A DNA stretch of 64,000 nt from Kribbella catacumbae DSM 19601. GTDB lineage: Bacteria > Actinomycetota > Actinomycetes > Propionibacteriales > Kribbellaceae. The notes beneath the pieces were generated by a model. That model saw nothing but the letters and a program-made list of their open reading frames with translations, did no database searches and was not told where the DNA came from. The stretch covers positions 62,355 through 126,354 of the forward strand of contig NZ_AQUZ01000012.1 in the NCBI RefSeq assembly GCF_000372465.1. Reading direction: 5' to 3'. The translations under genes and the position numbers were made by a program. Below, one piece after another: positions 9,212 through 17,398 of this stretch (position 1 is the stretch's first letter; each line of letters starts with the position of its first letter).

Positions 9212-9541
9212 TCAGGCGTCGAAGGGAGTGACTTCGATGGGCCGCCCGCAGGCCTTGCTGGCTCGGGCGGCCCACGACTGGGCGGCCTCCACGTCCTGGG
9301 CCTCGATCACCCAGAAGCCGGCCATGTACTCCTTGCTCTCCACGAACGGGCCGTCGGTGACCAGTACGTCGTTGCCCTTGTGGGCGCGCACCACCGACGC
9401 GGTCGAACGCGGCTCCAGTCCGCCACCGAAGACCCAGACGCCCTGAGCCACCATGTCCTGGTTCACCGCCTCGACGGCACCGGGCGCGCTCTCGGCCGAC
9501 TCGCCGTCCACCATCTGCACTCCGAGCAGGTACTGCGTCAT
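9212..9541 (-). CDS. YCII-related (DGPF) domain protein
   Basis: This 109-residue protein contains the family signature TDGPFVESKEYMAGFWVIE near residues 67-85, with an earlier GVWVFGGGLEP. YCII/DGPF proteins form a small ferredoxin-like fold; many sit next to ECF sigma factors, but none is visible here. The start at ATG 9541 is preferred because AAGGAG lies 8 bases upstream; a GTG at 9550 would be only 1-2 bases from it. The biochemical role is unknown. Confidence 0.88.
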   Translation of the reverse strand: MTQYLLGVQMVDGESAESAPGAVEAVNQDMVAQGVWVFGGGLEPRSTASVVRAHKGNDVLVTDGPFVESKEYMAGFWVIEAQDVEAAQSWAARASKACGRPIEVTPFDA

Positions 9542-9630
9542 GTCGCTCACTCCTTCGTCTTGTCGAACGGTTACCCCTTATACGAGGTTGACCCGCACGG
9601 ATCGACACCGCGCCTCAGAGTTTCTCGCAG

Positions 9631-9636
9631 TAGGGT
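9631..9636 (+). promoter_or_regulatory. Candidate -10 box (TAGGGT) of a leaderless transcript
   Basis: The hexamer lies 6 bases upstream of the aldo/keto reductase ATG at 9643, which places the transcription start at or near the start codon. No ribosome site is evident. Confidence 0.5.
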
Positions 9637-9642
9637 CGGGGT

Positions 9643-10656
9643 ATGGACTTTCGGTATCTCGGAAACAGTGGATTGAAGGTCAGCGAGATCTCCTACGGGA
9701 ACTGGCTCACGCACGGGTCGCAGGTGGAGAACGAGCAGGCCAGGGCCTGTGTGAAGGCGGCTCTGGAAGCCGGGATCACGACGTTCGACACGGCCGACAC
9801 GTATGCCAACACCAAGGCGGAGGTCGTGCTCGGTGAGGCCTTGGAGGGCCAGCGGCGCGAGTCGCTGGAGATCTTCACCAAGGTCTACTGGCCGACCGGG
9901 CCGGGTGGCCCGAACGACACGGGACTGTCCCGCAAGCACATCCACGAGTCGATCAACGCGTCTCTGAAGCGGCTGAAGACGGACTACGTCGACGTCTACC
10001 AGGCACACCGGTACGACACGGAGACGCCGCTGGAAGAGACGATGGAGGCTTTCGCCGATGTCGTCCGGGCCGGCAAGGCGCTCTACATCGGGACGTCGGA
10101 GTGGACCGCGGAGCAGCTCCAGGAGGGCCACCGGCTGGCCCGCGAGCTGCACATCCCGCTGGTCTCCAACCAGCCGCAGTACAGCATGCTCTGGCGGGTG
10201 ATCGAGGCCGAGGTGGTGCCGGCGTCGGAGGAGCTCGGCATCGGTCAGGTGGTGTTCTCGCCGATCGCGCAGGGCGTGCTGACGGGCAAGTACAAGCCGG
10301 GCGAGCAGCCGCCGGCCGGGTCGCGGGCGACGGACGAGAAGGGCGGCGCGAACTTCATCGGCCGGTACCTCAACGACGACGTCCTGACCCGGGTGCAGGA
10401 GCTCAAGCCGATCGCGGACGAGGCCGGGCTCTCGCTGTCCCAGCTCGCGATCGCCTGGGTGCTGCAGAACCCGAACGTCTCCTCGGCGATCACCGGCGCC
10501 TCCCGGCCCGAGCAGGTCACCGAGAACGTCAAGGCGGCCGGAGTGAAGCTCGAGGACGCGCTGATGAAGCAGATCGACGAGATTCTCGGCGGCATCGTCG
10601 AGCGCGATCCGGCCAAGACCGTGCAGAACTCGCCGCAGAGCAGGCCGGGCTCATGA
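9643..10656 (+). CDS. Aldo/keto reductase
   Basis: This 337-residue NADPH-dependent oxidoreductase of the AKR superfamily resembles Kv-beta/YghZ-type members. The catalytic tetrad is visible: Asp in TTFDTADTY, Tyr five residues later in TYANTKAE, Lys in IFTKVYWP and His in YQAHRYDT. C-terminal SSAITGASRPEQVTEN is the cofactor-binding end typical of the family. The physiological substrate is not deducible. Its stop overlaps the next start (ATGA), so the small downstream gene is in the same operon. Confidence 0.95.
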   Translation: MDFRYLGNSGLKVSEISYGNWLTHGSQVENEQARACVKAALEAGITTFDTADTYANTKAEVVLGEALEGQRRESLEIFTKVYWPTGPGGPNDTGLSRKHIHESINASLKRLKTDYVDVYQAHRYDTETPLEETMEAFADVVRAGKALYIGTSEWTAEQLQEGHRLARELHIPLVSNQPQYSMLWRVIEAEVVPASEELGIGQVVFSPIAQGVLTGKYKPGEQPPAGSRATDEKGGANFIGRYLNDDVLTRVQELKPIADEAGLSLSQLAIAWVLQNPNVSSAITGASRPEQVTENVKAAGVKLEDALMKQIDEILGGIVERDPAKTVQNSPQSRPGS

Positions 10657-10862
10657 GCTGGACGTGGCGGTTCGAGACCGCTGCCGGCGAGGCCGCCGAT
10701 CCGGGTGACCTGACGGGTGCGGAGTTCTCCGCCCAGGGCGACGCGGAGAGCTGGCTGGGCGAGATCTGGCGGGAGCTGGCCGAGAAGGGTGTCGCGCAGG
10801 TCTACCTCCTTGAGGACGACCGCGAGGTCTACGGCCCGATGAGCCTGTCGGCTGCCGAGTAG
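10653..10862 (+). CDS. Small conserved actinobacterial protein
   Basis: The product is a 69-residue acidic protein beginning MSWTWRFETAAGE, with DAESWLGEIWREL in the middle and VYGPMSLSAAE at the end. I recall similar short proteins in many actinobacteria, all of unknown function. The ATG overlaps the upstream reductase stop by four bases, so it is expressed with that gene. There are no membrane segments or known catalytic motifs. Confidence 0.85.
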   Translation: MSWTWRFETAAGEAADPGDLTGAEFSAQGDAESWLGEIWRELAEKGVAQVYLLEDDREVYGPMSLSAAE

Positions 10863-10868
10863 CAACCA

Positions 10869-10933
10869 GAGCCCGTACTGCGCTGAGCCCGTACTGCGAA
10901 GGCGTCACCCGCCGCGTTTCGCAGTACGGGCTC
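10869..10933. terminator. Hairpin with tripled 14-bp arm between operons
   Basis: GAGCCCGTACTGCG occurs at 10869-10882 and 10885-10898, and its exact inverse complement is at 10920-10933. Either left copy can pair with the right arm to give a 14-bp perfect stem (21-base loop for the nearer copy). It lies just after the small gene and 37 bases before the ECF operon start, so it likely ends the reductase transcript. The duplicate left arm would allow two alternative structures. Confidence 0.6.
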
Positions 10934-10970
10934 CGCTGTGTCCGCATGCTGGGCGATAGGCTTCGGCGAT

Positions 10971-11708
10971 ATGACTGCTAAGCGGACCGCACGACTGGTC
11001 CTCACCCTGCTGGCCGGCCTCCTCCTGGCGGGAACAGCCGCCACCACCGCGCAGGCCGAGGACGGGTACCGCTTCTGGGGCTACTACCACTACTCCGGCG
11101 GCCAGTGGGCCTTCGCGCAGAAGGGCTCCGAGGCGGTAGTGCCCGCTGACGGCTCCGTGGAGGGCTGGCGGTACGCAGTGGGCGGCACCAAGCCCCGGGT
11201 ACCTCGGGCCGCAGGCGACTTCAACACCATCTGTGGAGCCACTCCCGCCGAGGCCGGCAAGAAGCGCGTCGCACTGGTGATCGACCCCGGCACTCCGGCC
11301 GACTCGGCGACGGGCGAGGCTCCTCCCCCGGCGACCGGCACCTGTGTCGTCACGGACCTCAAGGCGACCGGCGCGAAGATCCTGGCGGCAGTGAAGCCCG
11401 TCCGGATCGAGAAGGGCCTCGCCTGTGGAATCGGCGGCTACCCGGCGACCGGCTGCGGTGACCCGGTCAAGGACATCAAGGTGCCGGCCACGGACGAGCA
11501 GGTGAAGCTGGAGATCGGCCCCGCGGTCGGCTCGGCCGCCACACCGACCCCTGCGCCCGTGCCGACGAACTCCAGCCAGGCCCCGACCTCACAGAACGAC
11601 AGCGATACGCCGTGGGCCGGCATCATCATCGCCGCGATCGCAGTGGCCGTACTGGCTACTGGCGGGCTGGTACTCAGCTGGCGGCGCTCTGGTCAGCAGA
11701 GCAGTTAG
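10971..11708 (+). CDS. SCO2322-family exported protein of an ECF transporter locus
   Basis: The protein has 245 residues. A signal peptide (about residues 1-29, ending TTAQAEDG) is followed by YRFWGYYHYSGGQWAFAQKG, the hallmark of the SCO2322 family. The C terminus has a Pro/Thr/Ser linker, one membrane helix (about 212-234) and basic residues. It is therefore predicted to be anchored with its domain outside the cell. It is the first gene of the ECF transporter operon, the same neighbourhood as in Streptomyces. A role in capturing or sensing the transported vitamin is inference only. Confidence 0.85.
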   Translation: MTAKRTARLVLTLLAGLLLAGTAATTAQAEDGYRFWGYYHYSGGQWAFAQKGSEAVVPADGSVEGWRYAVGGTKPRVPRAAGDFNTICGATPAEAGKKRVALVIDPGTPADSATGEAPPPATGTCVVTDLKATGAKILAAVKPVRIEKGLACGIGGYPATGCGDPVKDIKVPATDEQVKLEIGPAVGSAATPTPAPVPTNSSQAPTSQNDSDTPWAGIIIAAIAVAVLATGGLVLSWRRSGQQSS

Positions 11709-12806
11709 GTGCGCGCTGTACATCACCTGACGCTCCCCCGGGCACTGCATCCCGGGGCCTGGTGGCTTTGGGCACTAGGCCTCGCAGTAGCTGCCAGCAG
11801 GACTCGCAACCCCGTTCTGCTGATCCTCATCCTCGTCATCGCCGGCTTCGTGGTCGCAGCGCGCCGCAGTGATGCTCCCTGGGCCAACAGCTACGTCGCC
11901 TTCCTCAAGCTCGGGCTGGTCGTCATCGCCGTCCGCGTGGTCCTGCAGGCGCTGTTGTCGACCCGCTCGCAAGGCAACGTCGTCCTGTTCACCCTGCCGC
12001 AGCTCCCGCTGCCCGACTGGGCGAACGGCGTGAAGCTCGGCGGCGAGGTCACCGCCGAAGCTGTCCTGACCGCCCTGTACGACGGGGGCCAGCTCGCGGT
12101 GATGCTGTGTTGCATCGGCGCGGCCAATGCCCTGGCCAGCCCGCGCAGGCTGCTCAAGTCGCTACCGGGTGCCCTGTACGAGATGGGCGTGGCCTGCGTG
12201 GTCGCACTGACCTTCGCGCCCCAACTGGTCACCGACGGTCGCCGCATCCGGGCCGCCCGGCGCCTACGCGGCCGCACCCGCGGTTCCTTCCGTACTACGG
12301 CGATGCCCGTGCTGGAAGGCGCCCTGGACAGGTCGGTCGAACTGGCTGCCGCAATGGACTCCCGCGGCTACGGCCGTACTGCGCACATCCCCCGACGGCA
12401 GCGGCGGATCACAGGTGGCTCAGTGCTCCTCGGGCTGCTCGGGATCGCCCTAGGCGTCTACTCCCTGCTCACTGACGCCATGGCTTTCCCTGTCGCCGCC
12501 GGAGCACTGGCGGTCGGCTTGCTGCTTGCGGTCGGCGCCATGGCCATCGGGCACCGACGGGTGACTCGCACTCGCTACCGGCCGGATCCGTGGGCCCTGC
12601 CCGAGTGGCTCGTGACTGCCTCCGGCGCATTGGCCGCTGCGGTGATGATCATCGCCGCGGCTCGTCACGTGGAGGGCCTTGTTCTAGCGGGACCTCTGGT
12701 CGTGCCGCCCGTGCCGGTGTTGCCAGTGATCGGCTTGCTGCTCGGGCTCGCGCCTGCTGTCGCCGCACCGCCACTGACCCGTCGACGTGAGCTGGTGCCG
12801 GCATGA
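11709..12806 (+). CDS. ECF transporter transmembrane (T) component, CbiQ family
   Basis: This 365-residue membrane protein of the energy-coupling factor type has several N-terminal helices. The cytoplasmic coupling motifs are visible as RRIRAARRLRGRTRGS near residue 178 and MDSRGYGRT near 218; the Ala-Arg-Gly-like motifs contact the ATPases. Start GTG 11709 follows immediately after the preceding stop. Its stop overlaps the ATPase start (ATGA). It couples ATP hydrolysis in the next protein to the S component. Confidence 0.92.
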   Translation: MRAVHHLTLPRALHPGAWWLWALGLAVAASRTRNPVLLILILVIAGFVVAARRSDAPWANSYVAFLKLGLVVIAVRVVLQALLSTRSQGNVVLFTLPQLPLPDWANGVKLGGEVTAEAVLTALYDGGQLAVMLCCIGAANALASPRRLLKSLPGALYEMGVACVVALTFAPQLVTDGRRIRAARRLRGRTRGSFRTTAMPVLEGALDRSVELAAAMDSRGYGRTAHIPRRQRRITGGSVLLGLLGIALGVYSLLTDAMAFPVAAGALAVGLLLAVGAMAIGHRRVTRTRYRPDPWALPEWLVTASGALAAAVMIIAAARHVEGLVLAGPLVVPPVPVLPVIGLLLGLAPAVAAPPLTRRRELVPA

Positions 12807-14413
12807 TCGAGTTCGACCGCGTGACGGTCACCTACGACGGCGCCACCGAACCGGCACTGCGCGACGTGAGCTTCAGCATCCCCGAAGGCGAACTGGCACT
12901 CGTGATCGGCCGGACCGGTTCCGGCAAGTCCACTCTGCTGCGGACCATCAACGGGCTCGTACCGCACTTCACCGGCGGCACGCTGGCCGGGCGGGTGCTC
13001 GTGAACGGCCGGGACACCCGCGAGTACCGGCCGCGCGACCTGGCAGACGTGGTCGGCATCGTCGGGCAGGACCCGATGTCCGGGTTCGTCACCGACACGG
13101 TCGAGGACGAGCTCGCCTACAGCATGGAGTCGCTCGGGGTCCCACCGGACATGATGCGCCGCCGGGTCGAGGAGACGCTCGACCTGCTGGGGCTGGCCGA
13201 CGTACGGGATCGGGCGTTGACCTCTCTGTCCGGCGGGCAGCGGCAGCGGACGGCAATCGGGTCTGCGCTCACGTCCCACCCGGCAGTGCTCGTGCTGGAC
13301 GAGCCGACGTCGGCGTTGGACCCGCAAGCAGCTGAAGAGGTCTTGGCCGCGCTGCAGCGACTAGTGCACGACCTCGGCGTCACTGTGGTGATGGCTGAGC
13401 ACCGGCTTGAGCGTGTCATCCAATACGCCGACCGGGTGATCGAAGTACCGGGAGGCTCTGCTGCTGTGTCTACTGGGTTGCCGGTCGACCAGATGGTCAC
13501 TGCTCCGGTTGCGCCGCCCGTCGTTGAGCTAGGCCGCCTTGCGGGCTGGTCGCCGCTGCCACTGTCGGTGCGGGATGCTCGCAGGGCTGCAGTGGCTCTG
13601 CGGACTCGTCTGACTGATTTGGCGCCGCCGAGGCCTGTCGCTGTCGAGGGGCGTGAGCTCGCGCAGTGCAAGGACCTCGTGGTGGCCTACGGCAACACCC
13701 CTGCGCTCCGTGGAGTCTCACTGAGCATCAGGTCCGGCGAGGTGGTCGCACTGATGGGCAGAAACGGCGCTGGCAAGTCCACGCTGCTCAACGCGCTCGT
13801 CGGACTCGTACAGCCTCGCTCTGGCAGCGCAACGGCAGCCGGCGCCGACCCACGGCGTACCAGGCCTTCTCAGTTGGTGAAGTCGGTCGGACTAGTCCCC
13901 CAGGAGCCGGCAGACCTCCTGTACGCCGCCACTGTGGCTGACGAGTGCGCCGGAGCCGACAGCGACTTCCGGGTGGCGCCTGGCAGTTGCCGGGCCTTGC
14001 TGGATCGCCTTGCACCTGGCCTTGATGACCAGATGCATCCGCGGGACCTGTCGGAGGGACAGCGGCTCTGCTTGGCTCTGTCGGTCGTACTGTGCGGTGC
14101 TCCTCCCCTGTTGTTGCTGGACGAACCCACACGCGGGCTGGACTACGGGGCGAAGCGTCGGCTGGTCGAGATCCTGCGGGAGCTGGCGCAGGCGGGCCAT
14201 GCGGTCGTGCTGTCCACCCACGACGTGGAGATGGTGGCTGAGGTCGCCACGCGCGTACTGGTGCTGGCGGAGGGCGAACTGGTGAGTGACGGCGAGACAG
14301 CGACCGTCATCGCGGGCTCCCCGGCGTTCGCTCCTCAGGTGGCGAAGATCCTGGCGCCGCTGCCGTTCCTGACCGTCGGCGAAGTCGCCACCGCGCTGGA
14401 ACGGGCCTCGTGA
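12803..14413 (+). CDS. ECF transporter ATPase, two nucleotide-binding domains fused
   Basis: The protein has 536 residues with two ABC domains in one chain, replacing separate EcfA and EcfA' subunits. Domain 1 has Walker A GRTGSGKSTLL (about residue 36), signature LSGGQRQR and Walker B VLVLDEPTSALD. Domain 2 has GRNGAGKSTLL (about 318), a degenerate signature LSEGQRLCLAL and LLLLDEPTRGLD. The second signature has Glu in place of the first Gly, so the two ATP sites may not be equivalent. It overlaps the upstream T component by ATGA and the downstream S component by GTGA. Confidence 0.95.
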   Translation: MIEFDRVTVTYDGATEPALRDVSFSIPEGELALVIGRTGSGKSTLLRTINGLVPHFTGGTLAGRVLVNGRDTREYRPRDLADVVGIVGQDPMSGFVTDTVEDELAYSMESLGVPPDMMRRRVEETLDLLGLADVRDRALTSLSGGQRQRTAIGSALTSHPAVLVLDEPTSALDPQAAEEVLAALQRLVHDLGVTVVMAEHRLERVIQYADRVIEVPGGSAAVSTGLPVDQMVTAPVAPPVVELGRLAGWSPLPLSVRDARRAAVALRTRLTDLAPPRPVAVEGRELAQCKDLVVAYGNTPALRGVSLSIRSGEVVALMGRNGAGKSTLLNALVGLVQPRSGSATAAGADPRRTRPSQLVKSVGLVPQEPADLLYAATVADECAGADSDFRVAPGSCRALLDRLAPGLDDQMHPRDLSEGQRLCLALSVVLCGAPPLLLLDEPTRGLDYGAKRRLVEILRELAQAGHAVVLSTHDVEMVAEVATRVLVLAEGELVSDGETATVIAGSPAFAPQVAKILAPLPFLTVGEVATALERAS

Positions 14414-15204
14414 GACTGGTCCGGCTCAGGCCCCGCAGTACGGCGACCCTCGTCCTGGCTTCTGCTGTTGGCATCCTCGCCTTCAGCTGGCCCCTGCTCT
14501 GGTCTACGCCTCAGGTCGGCGAGTCAGCCATCGGGCACACCACTGACGCGCCCTGGCTCTTCGTACTGCTGCTGCCGCTCCTGGTGGCCGTAGTACTGGC
14601 TGAGCTGTCCGAGGACGGGATCGACGCCAAGGTGATCTCGCTGCTCGGCATGCTGGCCGCAGTGGGTGCTGCGTTGCGCGCACTCGGGCCTGGTACCGCA
14701 GGGCTTGAGCCTGGGTTCTTCCTGTTGATCCTGGCGGGTCGGGCCTTCGGAGCCGGGTTCGGGTTCGTGCTGGGGGCGGTGTCGTTGCTGGCCGGTGCGC
14801 TGGTCAGTGGAGGGGTCGGGCCGTGGATGCCGTTCCAGATGTTCGCCTGCGCGTGGGTGGGGTGCCTTGCTGGACTGCTGCCCCGGGTGGGCGGCCGGCT
14901 GGAGCTGCTGTTGCTGGCGGCGTACTCGATGGTGTCCGGGGTGCTCTACGGGCTGGTGATGAACCTCTGGTTCTGGCCGTACGCGACCTTCGGCAGCGAC
15001 TTCTCGTTCATCCCGGGCGTCTCGCTGGCGGAGAACCTGCATCGCTACGGGCTGTTCGTGGTGGCCACTTCGCTGGGCTGGGACATCCCGCGCGGCGTGC
15101 TGTGCGCAGTACTGGTGCTGCTCCTCGGCCGCCCGATCCTCAACGCCTTCCGGCGGACCGCGAGGAAGGCCGCGTTCGACGTGCCGGTGGTCTTCGACCG
15201 CTGA
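14410..15204 (+). CDS. ECF transporter substrate-binding (S) component
   Basis: This 264-residue integral membrane protein has about six or seven hydrophobic segments and a glycine-rich stretch FGAGFGFVLGAVSLLAGALVS typical of ECF S subunits. Start GTG 14410 overlaps the ATPase stop. The S component fixes substrate specificity. The next genes, cobU and cobS, make a cobalamin precursor or another corrinoid the most likely cargo, but this is inference from position and no substrate motif is readable. Confidence 0.85.
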   Translation: MRLVRLRPRSTATLVLASAVGILAFSWPLLWSTPQVGESAIGHTTDAPWLFVLLLPLLVAVVLAELSEDGIDAKVISLLGMLAAVGAALRALGPGTAGLEPGFFLLILAGRAFGAGFGFVLGAVSLLAGALVSGGVGPWMPFQMFACAWVGCLAGLLPRVGGRLELLLLAAYSMVSGVLYGLVMNLWFWPYATFGSDFSFIPGVSLAENLHRYGLFVVATSLGWDIPRGVLCAVLVLLLGRPILNAFRRTARKAAFDVPVVFDR

Positions 15205-15206
15205 AG

Positions 15207-15212
15207 TACGGT
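15207..15212 (+). promoter_or_regulatory. Candidate internal -10 box (TACGGT) for cobU
   Basis: The hexamer starts 3 bases after the S-component stop and lies 6 bases before the cobU ATG, the same leaderless spacing seen at other genes in the window. It would let cobU-cobS be transcribed apart from the transporter. Confidence 0.45.
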
Positions 15213-15218
15213 TGCCCA

Positions 15219-15920
15219 ATGGCTGAACTGGTCACCGGGTCCGACGGTGCTGTGGTGGACGGCGTTCTGCGCCTCGGGGCCGACGGCAACGTCACGGTCG
15301 CCGGGTATGAGGTGAAGAGCTCCCGGACCGCCCGCGGGCTGCGGTACGACGTACGGACGCCCGACGGCGAGGAGTTGTCGTGGACCGCGCCGGGCTCCGC
15401 GCAGCGCACCTTGATCCTCGGTGGGGCGCGCTCGGGGAAGTCGACGGCCGCCGAGCGGCTGATGGGTGACAAGCCCGACACCGTCTACGTCGCGACTGGT
15501 GGTGACGGCTCTGCTGATCCGGAGTGGGCGGAGCGGATCGCGCTGCACCGGGCACGGCGGCCGACGAGCTGGGGATTGGTGGAGACGATCGACCTCGTCC
15601 CGCTGCTCGAGTCGCCGGGGCCGCCGCTGCTGATCGACTGCTTGACGCTCTGGTTGGCGCGGACGATGGACGACTGCGCGGTGTGGGACGACCTCAGCCG
15701 CGCCGCGGCCGTCGAGAAGCGGATCGGCGAACTGGCCGCGGCCTGGGCCGCCACGACACGGCTGGTGGTTGCCGTCAGCAACGAAGTGGGGTCGGGCGTG
15801 GTCCCGGCCGACGCGGGGACACGGCTCTTCCGCGATCTGATGGGACGCGTGAATGCGGCCGTCTCACAATCCTCGGACTCCGTCCTGTGGTGCGTCGCCG
15901 GCCGGACCATCGCCTTATGA
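15219..15920 (+). CDS. cobU: Adenosylcobinamide kinase/guanylyltransferase with N-terminal extension
   Basis: CobU activates adenosylcobinamide to GDP-cobinamide late in vitamin B12 assembly or salvage. The P-loop GGARSGKST is near residue 70, followed by VYVATGGDG, HRARRPTSWGLVET, LLIDCLTLWLAR and VAVSNEVGSGVVP. Normal CobU proteins begin almost at the P-loop. Here about 65 extra residues precede it (MAELVTGSDGAVVDG onward) with no recognised motif. The gene lies 15 bases after the transporter and before cobS. Confidence 0.92.
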   Translation: MAELVTGSDGAVVDGVLRLGADGNVTVAGYEVKSSRTARGLRYDVRTPDGEELSWTAPGSAQRTLILGGARSGKSTAAERLMGDKPDTVYVATGGDGSADPEWAERIALHRARRPTSWGLVETIDLVPLLESPGPPLLIDCLTLWLARTMDDCAVWDDLSRAAAVEKRIGELAAAWAATTRLVVAVSNEVGSGVVPADAGTRLFRDLMGRVNAAVSQSSDSVLWCVAGRTIAL

Positions 15921-16010
15921 GTCACCCAGCGGAAGACATCTCGGGCGAAGGCACCCCGGTGGGGCTCTTGGGCGAGGGACGCTTGGCGAGCCGGTTGCGC
16001 GGAGGGTTCC

Positions 16011-16946
16011 GTGGGTGACGGGTTGCGACTGGCTTTCGGTACCCTGTCGGTTCTTCCAGTGCAGGCTCCGCGAACGGTCGACCGTACTGTCGCCGGGCGG
16101 GCGATGGTACTGGCGCCGCTGGTCGGGCTGGTGCTGGGTGGGATCTCCGCTGCGGTGGTCGCCGGCGCCGACCGGCTGAAGCCCGAGGCGCCGTTGCTGT
16201 CAGCGGTACTGGGGATCGTGGTGATCGTGATCTTGTCCGGCGCGTTGCACCTGGACGGGCTCGCGGACACCGCCGACGGGTTCGGGAGCCGGCGGGACCG
16301 CGAGACAAAACTCCGGATCATGAAGCAGAGCGACATCGGCCCGTTCGGCGTGGTGTCGATCGCGGCCGTCCTGCTGATCGACGTCGCCGCCCTCCACGCC
16401 TGCATCCAGAACGGCTTCGGCTGGCAGGCGATGCTGATCGCCGGCATCGCCAGCCGCCTCACCCTCCCCTGGTCCTGCCGCACATCAATCCCCTCCGCCA
16501 GACCCGACGGCCTCGGCGCCATGGTCGCCGGCACAGTCCGCCCGTACGCCGCCGGCTTGCTCACCCTCGCAAGCGCCACCATCGCCGCAGTACTCGGCTG
16601 GCTAACGTCCCGCGCCGTCATCCACGGCTGGGTCGCGATCGAGGGCGGCCCCCCGACGTACAGCCACAGCTACCCCACCATTCGAGGGACAGAAACCTTC
16701 AGCAACGGACCGCTCGGCGCGGTCATCGAAGGCTCTAGCGGCCGGCTCACCCAGTCGCCAGGCATCCCCACGCTGGAGGTCACCGTGCTCGGCTCGGTCG
16801 CGGCAGTCTTGATCGCCGTCCTCCTCACCTTCGCCACCACCCGCCGGACCCGCAAATCCCTCGGGGGCATCACCGGCGACACCCTCGGCGCCACCGTCGA
16901 ACTGGCCTTCCCCCTAACCCTCCTAGCCCTCGCCTTCACCACCTGA
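16011..16946 (+). CDS. cobS: Adenosylcobinamide-GDP ribazoletransferase (cobalamin synthase)
   Basis: CobS is a membrane enzyme that joins adenosylcobinamide-GDP and alpha-ribazole, the last assembly step of the B12 nucleotide loop. Visible are HLDGLADTADGFGSRRDRE near residue 83 and MKQSDIGPFG, the metal-binding and family signatures, plus several membrane helices. A polar insertion at about residues 205-255 is unusual for the family. The start is GTG 16011, 90 bases after cobU. A palindrome immediately after the stop probably ends the operon. Confidence 0.93.
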   Translation: MGDGLRLAFGTLSVLPVQAPRTVDRTVAGRAMVLAPLVGLVLGGISAAVVAGADRLKPEAPLLSAVLGIVVIVILSGALHLDGLADTADGFGSRRDRETKLRIMKQSDIGPFGVVSIAAVLLIDVAALHACIQNGFGWQAMLIAGIASRLTLPWSCRTSIPSARPDGLGAMVAGTVRPYAAGLLTLASATIAAVLGWLTSRAVIHGWVAIEGGPPTYSHSYPTIRGTETFSNGPLGAVIEGSSGRLTQSPGIPTLEVTVLGSVAAVLIAVLLTFATTRRTRKSLGGITGDTLGATVELAFPLTLLALAFTT

Positions 16947-16947
16947 C

Positions 16948-16969
16948 CACAGCTGGCTAGCCAGCTGTG
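16948..16969. terminator. 22-bp perfect palindrome after cobS
   Basis: The sequence from 16948 to 16969 equals its own reverse complement and is centred on CTAG: CACAGCTGG, CTAG, CCAGCTGTG. As RNA it gives a 9-bp stem with a four-base loop. It begins 2 bases after the cobS stop, a typical position for a terminator. Confidence 0.6.
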
Positions 16970-17386
16970 CCACCGCTAGCCAGCCACACAGCAGTACCAG
17001 CCCGCCACCCGACCGCTAGCCCTCTATCGGACCACTAGCGCGCTACATGGCGCCAGCCGCCCGATAAGGCGCTAGTCGACCCTGCCGATCCGGCATCGCG
17101 GCCCGAAACGGGCCCTGCGTCATCCGGGGACAGCGCCGTCCGGACCGACGCACCTGTTGCACCGCGACGAGGCAAGGGCTGGCCGGTATCGGCTGGTTGG
17201 GGTTCTGGGTGGCGGGTGCCAGTTGGGCACGCTCTCATCGCGTGGTTGAGGTGGGGTCTGGGCCGGGGTGCATTAGTGTCCTTTCGGGCATGGGGATGGG
17301 CAGCACTACGCGTGACGGTGAGGACATATGAGGACCTGCGGCACGATCGGTACCGGCGGTTCGGGAGCGAAGGCCCCGCAATCCGT
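16970..17386. other. Gap with a CTAG cluster
   Basis: I see no gene. The first 100 bases contain CTAG at about 16975, 17012, 17031 and 17071, on top of the one in the preceding palindrome. CTAG is normally scarce in high-GC actinobacterial DNA. The remainder is GC-rich without clear structure until the ROK gene promoter at 17387. Confidence 0.5.
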
Positions 17387-17392
17387 TATCTT
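17387..17392 (+). promoter_or_regulatory. Candidate -10 box (TATCTT) for the ROK regulator
   Basis: It sits in a locally AT-rich stretch, 6 bases upstream of the ATG at 17399, and no ribosome site is present. This suggests a leaderless transcript. Confidence 0.5.
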
Positions 17393-17398
17393 TATGTA

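Noticed and set aside
10938-10970. Cobalamin riboswitch before the ECF/cob operon
   Set aside because: The leader between the hairpin and the start is under 40 bases and the B12-box core was not seen.
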